A stretch of 41,551 nt of DNA from Arthrobacter beigongshangensis (GTDB lineage Bacteria; Bacillota; Bacilli; Bacillales_A; Planococcaceae), in contig NZ_JADHDX010000005.1 in assembly GCF_016820585.1 (NCBI RefSeq), positions 168,494-210,044 of the forward strand, given 5' to 3'. The position numbers and the translations under genes are program-made. Positions within the stretch are counted from its first letter, which is position 1, and each line of letters starts with the position of its first letter. The notes beneath the pieces are model-generated. The model made no database searches, was not told where the DNA came from, and was given only the letters and a program-made list of their open reading frames with translations. This document shows positions 8,440-16,649 of this stretch, in pieces.

Positions 8440-9272
8440 TTCGACAGCTCCACATCTTCATATATATTTGTACCGCTAAAGATTTCAATCATTTCTTTAC
8501 GGAGGTTATTTGTAATATGAAGTCTTTCTTTTGGCGGTATTTCATAGACATCTGTATTGAATAAATAATTTTGTAGATCGATATCTTTAATGAGTAGCTT
8601 TGTATGAAAAATATTCGATTGATAGACATTCACATCAATCGCATCATATTTTTGTAAAGTGTCTGCATCAATATAATCTTGAATGGAAGTCATTTTGTGA
8701 TCGATGAATAATTTACGTCCTCGTTCATCACGTGTAAATCCACGGACACGATAATCAGTCGTAATGATATCAGAATCAAAACTTCCTATTAAATAATCTA
8801 AAGCGGTTAAAGGAGAAATTTCGCCGCATGTTGAAACGTCTATATCAACACGGAATGTGGCAATTGAGTTATCTGGATGATACTCTGGGTAGGTATGCAC
8901 CGTAACATGGCTTTTATCTAGATGACCTACTACCGTTTCGCGAGTCTTTAAAATATCGACCTCACCACGGTTGCAAGATTCGTCAATCAAACCAACTGGA
9001 ATTGCCTCTTCCGAAATAAGGATGGTTACACTAGCACCTTGGGGGTCATAATCCTGTTTACTTACATTGAGGACATGTGCTCCAATGATTTCTGTTACTG
9101 TATACAGGATGTTCGTTAGTCGCTCAGAATTATACTGCTCGTCAATATAAGCAATATAATCTTTTTGCTCTCGCTCACTTTTTGCATAGCTTACATCATA
9201 GATGTTGAAGCTAAGTGTTTTGGTGAGGTTGTTAAAGCCATACAGTTTCAGCTTATTTTCCAACCCAATCAT
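8436..9272 (-). CDS. speD: S-adenosylmethionine decarboxylase proenzyme, E. coli (class 1A) type
   Basis: Pyruvoyl enzyme that decarboxylates AdoMet to supply aminopropyl groups for SpeE. The 278 aa follow E. coli SpeD closely: [58 protein letters not shown] and [14 protein letters not shown]. Self-cleavage would occur before S121 in KSH, which becomes the pyruvoyl group. I chose ATG 9272, with GAGAGG 4 nt upstream; ATG 9284 has no ribosome binding site. It is the first gene of speDAEB, with a good promoter at 9366-9393. B. subtilis uses the much shorter class 1B enzyme, so this longer form is notable in a Bacillales genome. Confidence 0.94.
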   Translation of the reverse strand: MIGLENKLKLYGFNNLTKTLSFNIYDVSYAKSEREQKDYIAYIDEQYNSERLTNILYTVTEIIGAHVLNVSKQDYDPQGASVTILISEEAIPVGLIDESCNRGEVDILKTRETVVGHLDKSHVTVHTYPEYHPDNSIATFRVDIDVSTCGEISPLTALDYLIGSFDSDIITTDYRVRGFTRDERGRKLFIDHKMTSIQDYIDADTLQKYDAIDVNVYQSNIFHTKLLIKDIDLQNYLFNTDVYEIPPKERLHITNNLRKEMIEIFSGTNIYEDVELSK

Positions 9273-9365
9273 CACGCCTCTCATTATGAAATCTAATTTG
9301 TTGAATCAATGGTACAAGTCGCATTAGAACAGAAGTTAAGCGATTATAAAGTTGATTCAACTTTA

Positions 9366-9393
9366 AATATAAAGTATAACTTTCTCCTGTCAA
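9366..9393 (-). promoter_or_regulatory. Sigma-A promoter of the speDAEB operon
   Basis: On the minus strand a perfect TTGACA (9393-9388), a 16-nt spacer and TATATT (9371-9366). The predicted start near 9359 gives a leader of about 85 nt before the speD ATG. No riboswitch-like fold was recognised in that leader. Confidence 0.8.
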
Positions 9394-9509
9394 TATTATT
9401 TTGAAAAATAATAATTTGAGTACTACTTTTCAATATATTCTAATTACTTTAAGGTTATTATGAAACGCCCATCTATTCATAAAATTACGTTCTTCGGAAG
9501 CCGCTAAAA

Positions 9510-9736
9510 CTTGATTCAGCAGAAGTCCTCCACTTCTATAAGCGATGGGATGAATGCTGGAAAAGCATTTCAATCAAAGGGTGTTCAAACTCCCTGTAGC
9601 TGACGCTTCGCTTTCAGTACAAATACATTTGCTGATTCAAGTTAAGCCTCCGGCGGATGTTAGGGATTTTGAGGGGAGTTAATTGTGCTGTGCACAATTC
9701 AAAATCCCAACGCAATTACGCCGAGGCGCAATTGAT
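9510..9736 (+). repeat. Structured multi-hairpin repeat, copy 2 (long form)
   Basis: Modules in order: 5' arm CTTGATTCAGCAG; hairpin AGAAGT/ACTTCT; hairpin AATGCT/AGCATT; hairpin around TTCAA with CTCCCT; an extra segment, then GCTGATTCAAG closing the first arm. Next come CCTCCGGCGGATG, a nested stem GGGATTTTGA/TCAAAATCCC enclosing TTGTGC-TG-TGCACAA, and a last hairpin CAATTACGCC-GA-GGCGCAATTG. The last stem has one A-C mismatch on this strand that becomes G-U in an RNA from the other strand. It ends 32 nt before ytpB. Confidence 0.8.
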
Positions 9737-9768
9737 CTTAGTTTGTAGTAAGAAATGAGGTGTTGAAA

Positions 9769-10875
9769 ATGAAGTTGCCTGTACATTCGCTGTCCTTAAT
9801 GCATCAAGTGTATCGACATATTATGCCTGCTGTTCACGAGGAACTAGCGTATTGGAAAAAAAGAGCGCTGGACATTCCAAATAAGGAATTGAGAGAGCAG
9901 GCGTTAGCCAGTATTGAACATAAAAAATTCCACTGTGAGGGTGGTGCCATTATGGCTTTGACGGCACTCGGAGACAGAGACGCAGCTATTAAATTTATCG
10001 TTGCTTATCAGACAATCAGTGATTACTTAGACAATTTATGTGATAGAAGTACATCGCTCAACCCACAAGATTTCAAGGCTTTACATGAGTCCATGATGGA
10101 TGCAGTCACTGTTGATGCATTGCCGCAATCCTATTATCGTTTTCGTGATGACCAGGATGATGGTGGCTATCTACTAGAGCTGATGCGAACATGTCAGTCT
10201 GTACTAGGTAATATGCCACATTACGTAATAATCATGCCTTATTTACATGAGCTTTGCCAATATTACTGTGAATTACAAATTCATAAGCATGTTTGTATAG
10301 AAGAGCGTGAGGAACGATTAAAAGGCTGGTATGAAGAAAACAAACACAAACTTCCAGAGATGAGCTGGTATGAATTTTCAGCCTGTTCGGGTTCTACGCT
10401 AGGAATTTTTGGTCTCGTATCATATGCGTTACGCAGCGATTTTAAAGCGTCCCATGCGGAGATGATTCGAAATGGATATTTCCCATACATTCAAGGGTTG
10501 CACATTTTGTTGGATTATTTTATTGATCAGGATGAGGATCGGGCGGAGGGGGACTTAAATTTTTGTTTTTATTATGAAAGTAATCTGGAGCTAAGTCATC
10601 GCTTAATCTATTTTTTACAGCAGGCAGATCAGCACACGCTTGTTTTACCTGATCGGAAATTTCACAAATTGATTAATCGAGGCTTACTGGGAGTTTATTT
10701 ATCTGATCGTAAGGTGAATGAGCAGAAGGAAGTGAGAGCGCTCTCCAAAAAAGTGATGAGGCAGGGCGGCAAGGTTAGTTACTTTTTCTATTGGAATGGG
10801 CGGGCGTATAGATGGTTACAGCAGCGTTTTTTTATTGAAAAAAGCCTTCTGAAAAATGCTTGCTTACTTATTTAA
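9769..10875 (+). CDS. ytpB: Tetraprenyl-beta-curcumene synthase (DUF2600, YtpB)
   Basis: Terpene synthase that cyclises tetraprenyl diphosphate (C35) to tetraprenyl-beta-curcumene, a step toward membrane sesquarterpenes in Bacillus. The 368 aa match B. subtilis YtpB (about 367 aa) end to end: FHCEGGAI, FIVAYQTISDYLDNLCDRST, FSACSGSTLGIF, QGLHILLDYFIDQDEDR, GDLNFCFYYE and KFHKLINRGLLG. The Asp-rich clusters DYLDNLCD and DYFIDQDED are the probable Mg-diphosphate sites. I chose ATG 9769, with GAGGTG 6 nt upstream; a GTG at 9760 lies too close to that site. A multi-hairpin repeat sits just before the gene. No partner cyclase gene is in the window. Confidence 0.93.
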   Translation: MKLPVHSLSLMHQVYRHIMPAVHEELAYWKKRALDIPNKELREQALASIEHKKFHCEGGAIMALTALGDRDAAIKFIVAYQTISDYLDNLCDRSTSLNPQDFKALHESMMDAVTVDALPQSYYRFRDDQDDGGYLLELMRTCQSVLGNMPHYVIIMPYLHELCQYYCELQIHKHVCIEEREERLKGWYEENKHKLPEMSWYEFSACSGSTLGIFGLVSYALRSDFKASHAEMIRNGYFPYIQGLHILLDYFIDQDEDRAEGDLNFCFYYESNLELSHRLIYFLQQADQHTLVLPDRKFHKLINRGLLGVYLSDRKVNEQKEVRALSKKVMRQGGKVSYFFYWNGRAYRWLQQRFFIEKSLLKNACLLI

Positions 10876-10957
10876 AAAGCAATTTGAACTAGTGGTAGAT
10901 TTGTTCCGTTACAAAACGGGAGCCGATGAGAAAATTATAAAACGTTCTCAGTAAATA

Positions 10958-10985
10958 TGAAACTTTTTCGGAGAAGCAACGTATA
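10958..10985 (+). promoter_or_regulatory. ECF sigma-W-type promoter of the yceC operon
   Basis: TGAAAC (10958-10963), a 16-nt spacer and CGTATA (10980-10985) match the consensus of the B. subtilis envelope-stress sigma factor W. Other ECF sigmas with similar specificity are possible. It lies about 105 nt before the yceC ATG. In B. subtilis the homologous yce operon belongs to the sigma-W and general stress regulons. Confidence 0.85.
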
Positions 10986-11097
10986 TATAAATGCTTATCC
11001 TATTTTAAACCTTGTGTTTGCTCTAAGAAAGATTGCTTGGTATGATAATTTTTATATGACTAAATTAATATCATTATACGAATGAGGAGATGAAAAA

Positions 11098-11694
11098 ATG
11101 GCTATTAGTTTACAAAAGGGTCAAAGAATTGATTTGACTAAAGGAAATTCGGGCTTAAATCGCATTCAAGTGGGCTTAGGCTGGGACCCAGTAAAAGCAA
11201 AAGGCGGCGGGCTTTTTGCTGCCTTTAAATCAGCGCCGGAAATTGATTGTGATGCATCGGTATTTATGTTGACGGATGATAAATTCATTAATAAAAATGA
11301 TCTTGTCTATTTCGGAAATCTGAAAAGTGAATGCCAGTCTGTTGTCCATTATGGAGACAATACAACGGGGGAGGGCGATGGTGACGATGAGGTCATCATG
11401 GTGGAATTAAATTCTGTTCCTGCTCGTATCAATAAACTTGTTTTCGTCGTTAATATCTATGATTGCGTGAAAAGAAAACAGGATTTTGGTATGATTCAAA
11501 ACGCTTATATTCGCATAGTTGATCCGAAAACAGGGAGCGAATTAGTCCGATATAACTTATCTGAAAATTATGGAGGACTAACTTCACTTGTCACGGGTGA
11601 GATTTATCGTCATAACGAAGAATGGAAATTTGGTGCTGTTGGAGATGGTACGACAGATCAAAACCTAACAGGGATTAGTAAAAGGTTCCAGTAA
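11098..11694 (+). CDS. yceC: TerD-family stress protein, YceC-like
   Basis: First of three tandem TerD-domain proteins (198 aa). TerD domains bind Ca2+ and accompany resistance to tellurite, toxic anions and envelope stress; the biochemical role is unsettled. Seen are MAISLQKGQRIDLTK, VGLGWDP, IDCDASVFML, VHYGDNTTGEGDGDDE, VVNIYDC and the C-terminal EIYRHNEEWKFGAVG. The loop before IDCDAS (AKGGGLFAAFKSAPE) is longer than in the other two and lacks the GGQDFDLD pattern, as in B. subtilis YceC. Its calcium site may therefore differ. TGAGGAGATG precedes ATG 11098, downstream of the sigma-W-type promoter. Confidence 0.93.
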   Translation: MAISLQKGQRIDLTKGNSGLNRIQVGLGWDPVKAKGGGLFAAFKSAPEIDCDASVFMLTDDKFINKNDLVYFGNLKSECQSVVHYGDNTTGEGDGDDEVIMVELNSVPARINKLVFVVNIYDCVKRKQDFGMIQNAYIRIVDPKTGSELVRYNLSENYGGLTSLVTGEIYRHNEEWKFGAVGDGTTDQNLTGISKRFQ

Positions 11695-11748
11695 CTTGAT
11701 AACGGAAATAAATGTAGCATTACTATATTAATTAGGAGGTTTTATTAA

Positions 11749-12333
11749 ATGGGAGTTATTTCTTTAGCAAAAGGTCAGAAGGTTGATTTAACAAAAACGA
11801 ATCCAGGTTTATCTAAACTAGTTGTAGGTCTTGGATGGGATGTTAATAAATATGATGGTGGACAGGATTTTGACCTAGACGCATCAGTATTTTTATTAAA
11901 CGCCAATGGCAAAGTATCAGGTGGACAAGACTTTGTATTTTATAACAACACAACTGGTGCAAATGGCGCGGTAGTTCACTCAGGGGATAACCTAACAGGT
12001 GATGGTGATGGGGATGATGAGCAAGTGAAAATCATCATCAATGATATCCCTTCAAGTATTGAAAAGGTTTCTTTTGCAGTTACGATTCATGATGCAGAGG
12101 CAAGAAACCAAAATTTCGGTATGGTCTCAAACGCATTTATTCGTATTGTGAATGAAGATTCGAATGCAGAGCTGATTCGTTATGATTTAGGAGAAGATTT
12201 CAGTATTGAAACAGCTGTTGTTGTTGGAGAGTTATATCGCCATAATGGTGAGTGGAAATTTAGTGCTGTTGGTTCAGGGTATCAAGGTGGACTAGCTGCG
12301 TTATGTAATGATTTTGGTCTACAAGTAGGCTAA
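11749..12333 (+). CDS. yceD: TerD-family stress protein, YceD-like
   Basis: Second TerD protein, 194 aa. It has the standard arrangement [21 protein letters not shown], with the acidic calcium-binding cluster at about residues 41-47. This is followed by [44 protein letters not shown] and [22 protein letters not shown]. It is much closer to B. subtilis YceD than to its upstream neighbour. AGGAGG lies 10 nt before ATG 11749. The 54-nt gap to yceC holds no terminator, so the genes are probably cotranscribed. Confidence 0.94.
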   Translation: MGVISLAKGQKVDLTKTNPGLSKLVVGLGWDVNKYDGGQDFDLDASVFLLNANGKVSGGQDFVFYNNTTGANGAVVHSGDNLTGDGDGDDEQVKIIINDIPSSIEKVSFAVTIHDAEARNQNFGMVSNAFIRIVNEDSNAELIRYDLGEDFSIETAVVVGELYRHNGEWKFSAVGSGYQGGLAALCNDFGLQVG

Positions 12334-12385
12334 TCATTACGAAGGTCGTCAAAATGTTTGCATAATAGAAAGGAAGATATCACTT

Positions 12386-12964
12386 ATGGCAATTCAATTA
12401 AGTAAAGGTCAGCGTATAGACTTAACAAAAAATGATCCTACTTTACAAAAAATTGGTATCGGCTTAGGCTGGGATGTTAAACAATTCGATGGCGGGCAGG
12501 ATTTTGACCTCGATGCATCTGCATTTTTGCTAAACGCCGCTGGTAAATGTCGTACTGAACAAGATTTTATTTTTTATAATAACTTGAAAAGTACCGATGG
12601 CTCTGTTACCCACGCGGGCGATAATCGAACTGGAGAAGGAGATGGGGATGACGAGTATATTAGCGTCAACCTATCGAGAGTGCCGCAAGATGTTGACAAA
12701 GTAGCGATTACGGTAACAATTCACGACGCAGAACTGCGCCGTCAAAATTTCGGACAAATTTCGAATGCCTATGTTCGTCTTGTAAATGAAGACACGGGTG
12801 CAGAAGTACTCCGCTACGATTTGGGAGAAGATTTCAGCGTGGAAACGGCAGTCGTATTTTGTGAAGTGTACAGACATGCGAATGATTGGAAGTTTAACGC
12901 AGTTGGTTCAGGCTATCAAGGTGGACTGCAATCTTTAGTTCATGCTTACGGGCTCGATGCATAA
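12386..12964 (+). CDS. yceE: TerD-family stress protein, YceE-like
   Basis: Third TerD protein, 192 aa, with [67 protein letters not shown] and [11 protein letters not shown]. The calcium-binding acidic residues are intact, as in YceD. AAAGGAAG precedes ATG 12386. The three paralogues differ enough to be old duplicates rather than recent copies. A small hairpin (12976-12999) separates it from yceF. Confidence 0.94.
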   Translation: MAIQLSKGQRIDLTKNDPTLQKIGIGLGWDVKQFDGGQDFDLDASAFLLNAAGKCRTEQDFIFYNNLKSTDGSVTHAGDNRTGEGDGDDEYISVNLSRVPQDVDKVAITVTIHDAELRRQNFGQISNAYVRLVNEDTGAEVLRYDLGEDFSVETAVVFCEVYRHANDWKFNAVGSGYQGGLQSLVHAYGLDA

Positions 12965-12975
12965 GGAATGTAATT

Positions 12976-12999
12976 CTAGAGAGGCTAGCCCCTCTCTAG
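12976..12999 (+). other. Hairpin between yceE and yceF
   Basis: CTAGAGAGG (12976-12984) pairs perfectly with CCTCTCTAG (12991-12999) around a 6-nt loop. The following TTAAATTT is a poor U-tract, so it is at best a leaky terminator. An mRNA-stability or processing stem that adjusts the ratio of TerD to TerC proteins is the other possibility. Confidence 0.6.
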
Positions 13000-13032
13000 T
13001 TAAATTTGGAATTATTTTGGAGGATACCGAAA

Positions 13033-13836
13033 TTGGATGTTATTAATGAGATATTAAGTACGTATGCCTTATTTTTTGATTACGCTCATTGGGTAGAAGT
13101 ATTATCGGATCCAGTCAGCTGGGGACTTATTGGTACATTAATCATTATTGAAGGATTGTTATCAGCGGATAACGCACTTGTTTTAGCTGTATTAGTAAAA
13201 CACCTTCCAGAGAAACAGCGTAAGAAAGCTCTGATGTATGGTATGTTTGGTGCTTATTTCTTCCGTTTTGTCTTCATAGGGGTTGGTGTCTATCTTGTTA
13301 AATTCACATTCATTAAAGTCTTGGGTGCCGCCTATTTAGCTTGGATTGTTATTTCCCACTTCCGGAGTAAGGCTGCGGACGAGGATGAAGGTAGAGAGTT
13401 TAACAAAAAATCTTGGATGGTTCGTGTATTTGGTACGTTTTGGGCAACTGTTGTTTCAGTTGAGCTAATGGATATTGCATTTTCTGTGGATTCAATTTTA
13501 GCTGCATTTGCTGTATCCGAAGAAGTTTGGGTGCTGTTAGTCGGTGGTATGCTTGGAATTCTCATGATGCGTACAATTGCTGGAGTATTCCTAACGTTGA
13601 TTGAAAAGGTCCCTGAGCTTGAAAGTACTGCTTTTATCTTAATTGGAATTATTTCAGCGAAAATGTTTGCAGGTGCATTTGGCTATAATCTTCCGCATAT
13701 GGCGTTTTTCGCGATCTTAATCTTTGCTTTTGCGGCAACTTTTATTGTTCATTATATCAATAAAAAGAAAGCACAAAACGAAATTAAAGTGGTCTCGCAA
13801 GAAACAACAGCTACACAAGAGGACACAGAAAAATAA
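13033..13836 (+). CDS. yceF: TerC-family integral membrane protein (YceF)
   Basis: Polytopic membrane protein of 267 aa with about seven to nine helices. It has the TerC signatures EGLLSADNALVLAVLVKHLP and MDIAFSVDSILAAFAVS; the acidic residues within helices are thought to take part in metal handling. TerC proteins associate with TerD proteins at the membrane, and Bacillus relatives are linked to manganese export and metalation of secreted proteins. I chose TTG 13033 because TGGAGG lies 9 nt upstream. The frame extends upstream to 13006 without a ribosome binding site. The C-terminal tail is polar (Gln/Thr/Glu). It closes the sigma-W-driven yceCDEF block. Confidence 0.92.
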   Translation: MDVINEILSTYALFFDYAHWVEVLSDPVSWGLIGTLIIIEGLLSADNALVLAVLVKHLPEKQRKKALMYGMFGAYFFRFVFIGVGVYLVKFTFIKVLGAAYLAWIVISHFRSKAADEDEGREFNKKSWMVRVFGTFWATVVSVELMDIAFSVDSILAAFAVSEEVWVLLVGGMLGILMMRTIAGVFLTLIEKVPELESTAFILIGIISAKMFAGAFGYNLPHMAFFAILIFAFAATFIVHYINKKKAQNEIKVVSQETTATQEDTEK

Positions 13837-13843
13837 TTTTTTT

Positions 13844-13972
13844 CAACTTGCTCCAGCAGAAATTTCCTGCTGAATCAAGTTGAATCCTCCGGAGGATGTC
13901 ATAGATTTTGAAAGGAGTTAATTGCGCAAGCGCAATTCAAAATCTGACACAATTACGCCGGCCGTAATTGAA
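13844..13972 (+). repeat. Structured multi-hairpin repeat, copy 3 (compact form)
   Basis: CAACTTG...CAAGTTG and AGCAG...CTGCT form a nested stem. It is followed by the palindrome CCTCCGGAGG, the nested stem AGATTTTGA/TCAAAATCT enclosing AATTGCGCAAGCGCAATT, and the palindrome AATTACGGCCGGCGTAATT-like pair (AATTACGCCGGCCGTAATT). The optional middle hairpins of copies 2 and 4 are absent. Several stems carry paired changes relative to the other copies. A terminator follows within 3 nt. Confidence 0.8.
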
Positions 13973-13974
13973 CT

Positions 13975-14006
13975 GGCTACTGTACAAGCAGTAGCCCTTT
14001 TTTATT
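13975..14006 (+). terminator. Intrinsic terminator between yceF and the biosynthetic module
   Basis: GGCTACTG (13975-13982) pairs perfectly with CAGTAGCC (13989-13996) around a 6-nt loop and is followed by CTTTTTTATT. It lies directly after repeat copy 3 and 39 nt before the next start codon. Downstream genes must use readthrough or a promoter I could not identify with confidence. Confidence 0.85.
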
Positions 14007-14044
14007 AGTTAAATGAAAGCGGATAACATAGAGAGGGGATAAAT

Positions 14045-15256
14045 ATGAAACACTTTGATTACGAAACACTTGAAAGAAGACAAGAGATTTTCTTTCAAGA
14101 GCCGGAGCATTTTACAAAGTTTACTGAAAAAGAAATACTCTCTTATGCGCTCGGTGCAACACTGTATATGCCCGCTTTAAAAAAGAGTATCGCCCAAGAT
14201 TTGATTGACAAAAAGATTTCAGGACTGACGTCGATGGTTATCGATTTGGAAGATGCGGTTGGTGACAATCAGCTACGAGATGCTGAGCATAATCTATTTG
14301 TTCAAATCCAGGCATTGTCCAATGCTCTGGACAAACAATTGATAACGATTGACGATTTGCCCCTCATTTTTGTGCGTCTTAGAAATCCGAAACAAATGCA
14401 GCGAATAACAACCCAGCTTGGAAACTATCAACGCGTTCTAACAGGTTATGTTTTCCCGAAATTTTCTTATGAAACAGGAAAAGAATACTTAGCCATCCTC
14501 GAAGCAAACAACCGTGATGGCATGTTGCTATACGGTATGCCTATTTTAGAATCCTCTGATATTATCTACAAGGAAACCAGAATTGCTACTCTTTTGAAGT
14601 TGAAGGAACTAATAGACACATACCGAGCCTATATTCTAAATATTCGAATTGGAGCTACTGACTTTTGTGGTTTATTTGGCATTCGCAGAAATGTGGATAC
14701 GACAATTTATGATGTTGCGTTAATACGGGATTGTATCACAGATATTTTGAATCTATTTAATCGACAAGAAAATGGCTATATCGTTTCAGGTCCAGTATGG
14801 GAATACTTTTCGAAGGATCAACGTATTTTGAAATCAAAACTCCGTATGACGCCTTTCCAAGATCGTTACGGGAGAACGGGTATGCAAAAACGAACAGAAA
14901 TTATCAATCATTATATAGATGGTTTGATAAACGAAGTATTATTAGATCGTTTGAATGGTATCGTTGGGAAAACGGTAATACACCCTACTCATATTAAAAC
15001 AGTGCACTCACTGTACACGGTAAGTCATGAAGAGTACTCGGATGCTTTGAGTATTATTGCAAACAGTGAAGGACAGGCGGGTGTGTTAAAAAGTCAATAT
15101 AATAATAAAATGAATGAAATGAAGCCTCATTTGTATTGGGCAAAACGAATACTGCTACAAGCGCGGATTTTTGGTGTATATAATGAAGACCAAGACTTTA
15201 CAAGTCTTATTATGGATACGCAGCATGAAGAGGAATTTTACGAGGTGAAGGTATGA
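14045..15256 (+). CDS. HpcH/HpaI/CitE-like TIM-barrel lyase of the Ter module
   Basis: Putative carbon-carbon bond lyase or aldolase of 403 aa. Recognisable are the N-terminal YMPALKKS, MVIDLEDAVGDNQ (acidic metal site, as in the CitE family), IFVRLRNP, GYVFPKFS, MPILESSDI (metal-binding glutamate) and IRIGATDFCGLFGIRR. KTVIHPTHI near residue 310 is also typical of CitE-like proteins. Members of this subfamily occur in operons with TerD, PRTase and PELOTA genes, where comparative genomics proposed synthesis of a nucleoside-like metabolite. The substrate is unknown. GAGAGGGG precedes ATG 14045, and the stop overlaps the next start (15253), so translation is coupled. Confidence 0.85.
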   Translation: MKHFDYETLERRQEIFFQEPEHFTKFTEKEILSYALGATLYMPALKKSIAQDLIDKKISGLTSMVIDLEDAVGDNQLRDAEHNLFVQIQALSNALDKQLITIDDLPLIFVRLRNPKQMQRITTQLGNYQRVLTGYVFPKFSYETGKEYLAILEANNRDGMLLYGMPILESSDIIYKETRIATLLKLKELIDTYRAYILNIRIGATDFCGLFGIRRNVDTTIYDVALIRDCITDILNLFNRQENGYIVSGPVWEYFSKDQRILKSKLRMTPFQDRYGRTGMQKRTEIINHYIDGLINEVLLDRLNGIVGKTVIHPTHIKTVHSLYTVSHEEYSDALSIIANSEGQAGVLKSQYNNKMNEMKPHLYWAKRILLQARIFGVYNEDQDFTSLIMDTQHEEEFYEVKV

Positions 15257-16620
15257 CATCGAGTGTTCTTGCAACAAAAGCTACCTATCATGTATTAGAT
15301 AACTTAACTGTTGAAGTAGACGTTTATGAAAATCCTTATCATTTTCAACTAGACGAGCTATTCCAAATGGCCACACGTATTAATAAAAAAAGAAGTTTTT
15401 TGTTTGTTAGTAAGGTACTGGGGAAGCATCTCGCCGTTAATCCACACATCCCGTTGCTAATCGGTAATCTTCTAGCGATGCGCTATCTGGAAGTCGTTCA
15501 TGGGATTCAGGATCCCCGCGCAATTGCAATTGCGAAAGCCATTCAGACGAATGAACAAACAGCCGAGCTACTCCAATTGCTTCGCGATGAACCGATTCAT
15601 TTGTTAAAGCCCACTACATTTATTGGTTTTGCTGAAACAGCTACGGCGCTTGGTCATGCTCTCTTTAGTACATTTGAAAATAATGCAAAATATATACACA
15701 CGACGAGGGAGCAAATCAACGAACGTCCTTCTGTTATTTATTTTGAGGAAGAGCATTCACATGCTACGAACCATCGGGTTTATGCACGTGATTCACGTTT
15801 TTTCCAGGACGACAGTGAAGTTGTATTAGTCGACGATGAAATTACAACAGGGAAGACGGCTATCAATATTATTCAAACAATTGTCGCTGCATACCCATCG
15901 AAAAAAATCTTTACGGTCGTTTCGATTTTGGATTGGCGTTCTATAGAACACCGTCAAAGATATCGTGAGTTGGAGAAGGAATTAGGCATTACCATTCATG
16001 CTGTTACGCTATTAGATGGAACTATCTCTGTTAAGGGGCAGCCTATTTTAACTGAAGATGTCGCTGAAGTCGTTTCGGACGGAGTGCAGGAAATCACTTA
16101 TTTGTCGATGGCAGATTATTTAAGCCCCGAGTTTTTGGAAAATGTGACGTCAATTTGCGCAAATGGTCTCCAAAATGATACTCCTTACTTAGCCGTGACA
16201 GGTCGATTTGGACATACGATTGAGGAGGATCACACATTTCAGCAACAACTTCAGCTGGTAGCGAGTGTACTAAAGGAACGGCGTCAAGGAGCTAAGACAT
16301 TAGTCATCGGAACAGGGGAATTCATGTTTGTGCCCATGCAAATTGCCTCGTCTATGGGACCCGATGTCTATTTCCAAGCGACGACTAGGAGTCCGATTCA
16401 TCCAACAGATAAAGAAAATTATACAATCCGTAATAAATTCATTTTTGATAGCCCGGAAAATGCGGGTTTGACTAATTATTTATATAATATTACAGCGAAT
16501 CAATATGATGAATTATTTGTTTTTGTAGAAAGAGTATCAGGAAAAAATGAATTTGACTCATTGTTGAATGAATTAAGCAAAACAATGATTTCTCATATTA
16601 CAATTGTTACTATGCTATAG
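15253..16620 (+). CDS. Phosphoribosyltransferase with C-terminal TRSP domain
   Basis: 455 aa. The N-terminal half is a type I phosphoribosyltransferase with the PRPP-binding loop VVLVDDEITTGKT (190-202, D194 and D195). The C-terminal part carries GTGEFMFVPMQIASSMG and ATTRSPIHP, the TRSP motif (T378-P381) that names the domain. Such PRTase-TRSP proteins occur in Ter-linked biosynthetic operons. By family logic it would form or break an N-glycosidic bond with PRPP, and the substrate is unknown. The ATG overlaps the lyase stop by 4 nt, with GAGGTGAAGGT as ribosome binding site. Confidence 0.87.
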   Translation: MTSSVLATKATYHVLDNLTVEVDVYENPYHFQLDELFQMATRINKKRSFLFVSKVLGKHLAVNPHIPLLIGNLLAMRYLEVVHGIQDPRAIAIAKAIQTNEQTAELLQLLRDEPIHLLKPTTFIGFAETATALGHALFSTFENNAKYIHTTREQINERPSVIYFEEEHSHATNHRVYARDSRFFQDDSEVVLVDDEITTGKTAINIIQTIVAAYPSKKIFTVVSILDWRSIEHRQRYRELEKELGITIHAVTLLDGTISVKGQPILTEDVAEVVSDGVQEITYLSMADYLSPEFLENVTSICANGLQNDTPYLAVTGRFGHTIEEDHTFQQQLQLVASVLKERRQGAKTLVIGTGEFMFVPMQIASSMGPDVYFQATTRSPIHPTDKENYTIRNKFIFDSPENAGLTNYLYNITANQYDELFVFVERVSGKNEFDSLLNELSKTMISHITIVTML

Positions 16621-16649
16621 CCGGTCATTATAGAAAGGAGGGGTAATAG

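Larger units (their letters stand above)
9273..9768. other. Divergent intergenic region speD / ytpB
   Basis: 496 bp without a gene. It holds the speD promoter on the minus strand (9366-9393) and a weak plus-strand promoter candidate (TTGAGT 9416-9421, 17 nt, TCTAAT 9439-9444). The long structured repeat (9510-9736) and the ytpB ribosome binding site follow. Confidence 0.7.

Noticed and set aside
9461..9493. Second sigma-W-type promoter before ytpB (TGAAAC ... CGT)
   Set aside because: The spacer is 21 nt against the 16-17 nt needed, so it is probably chance.
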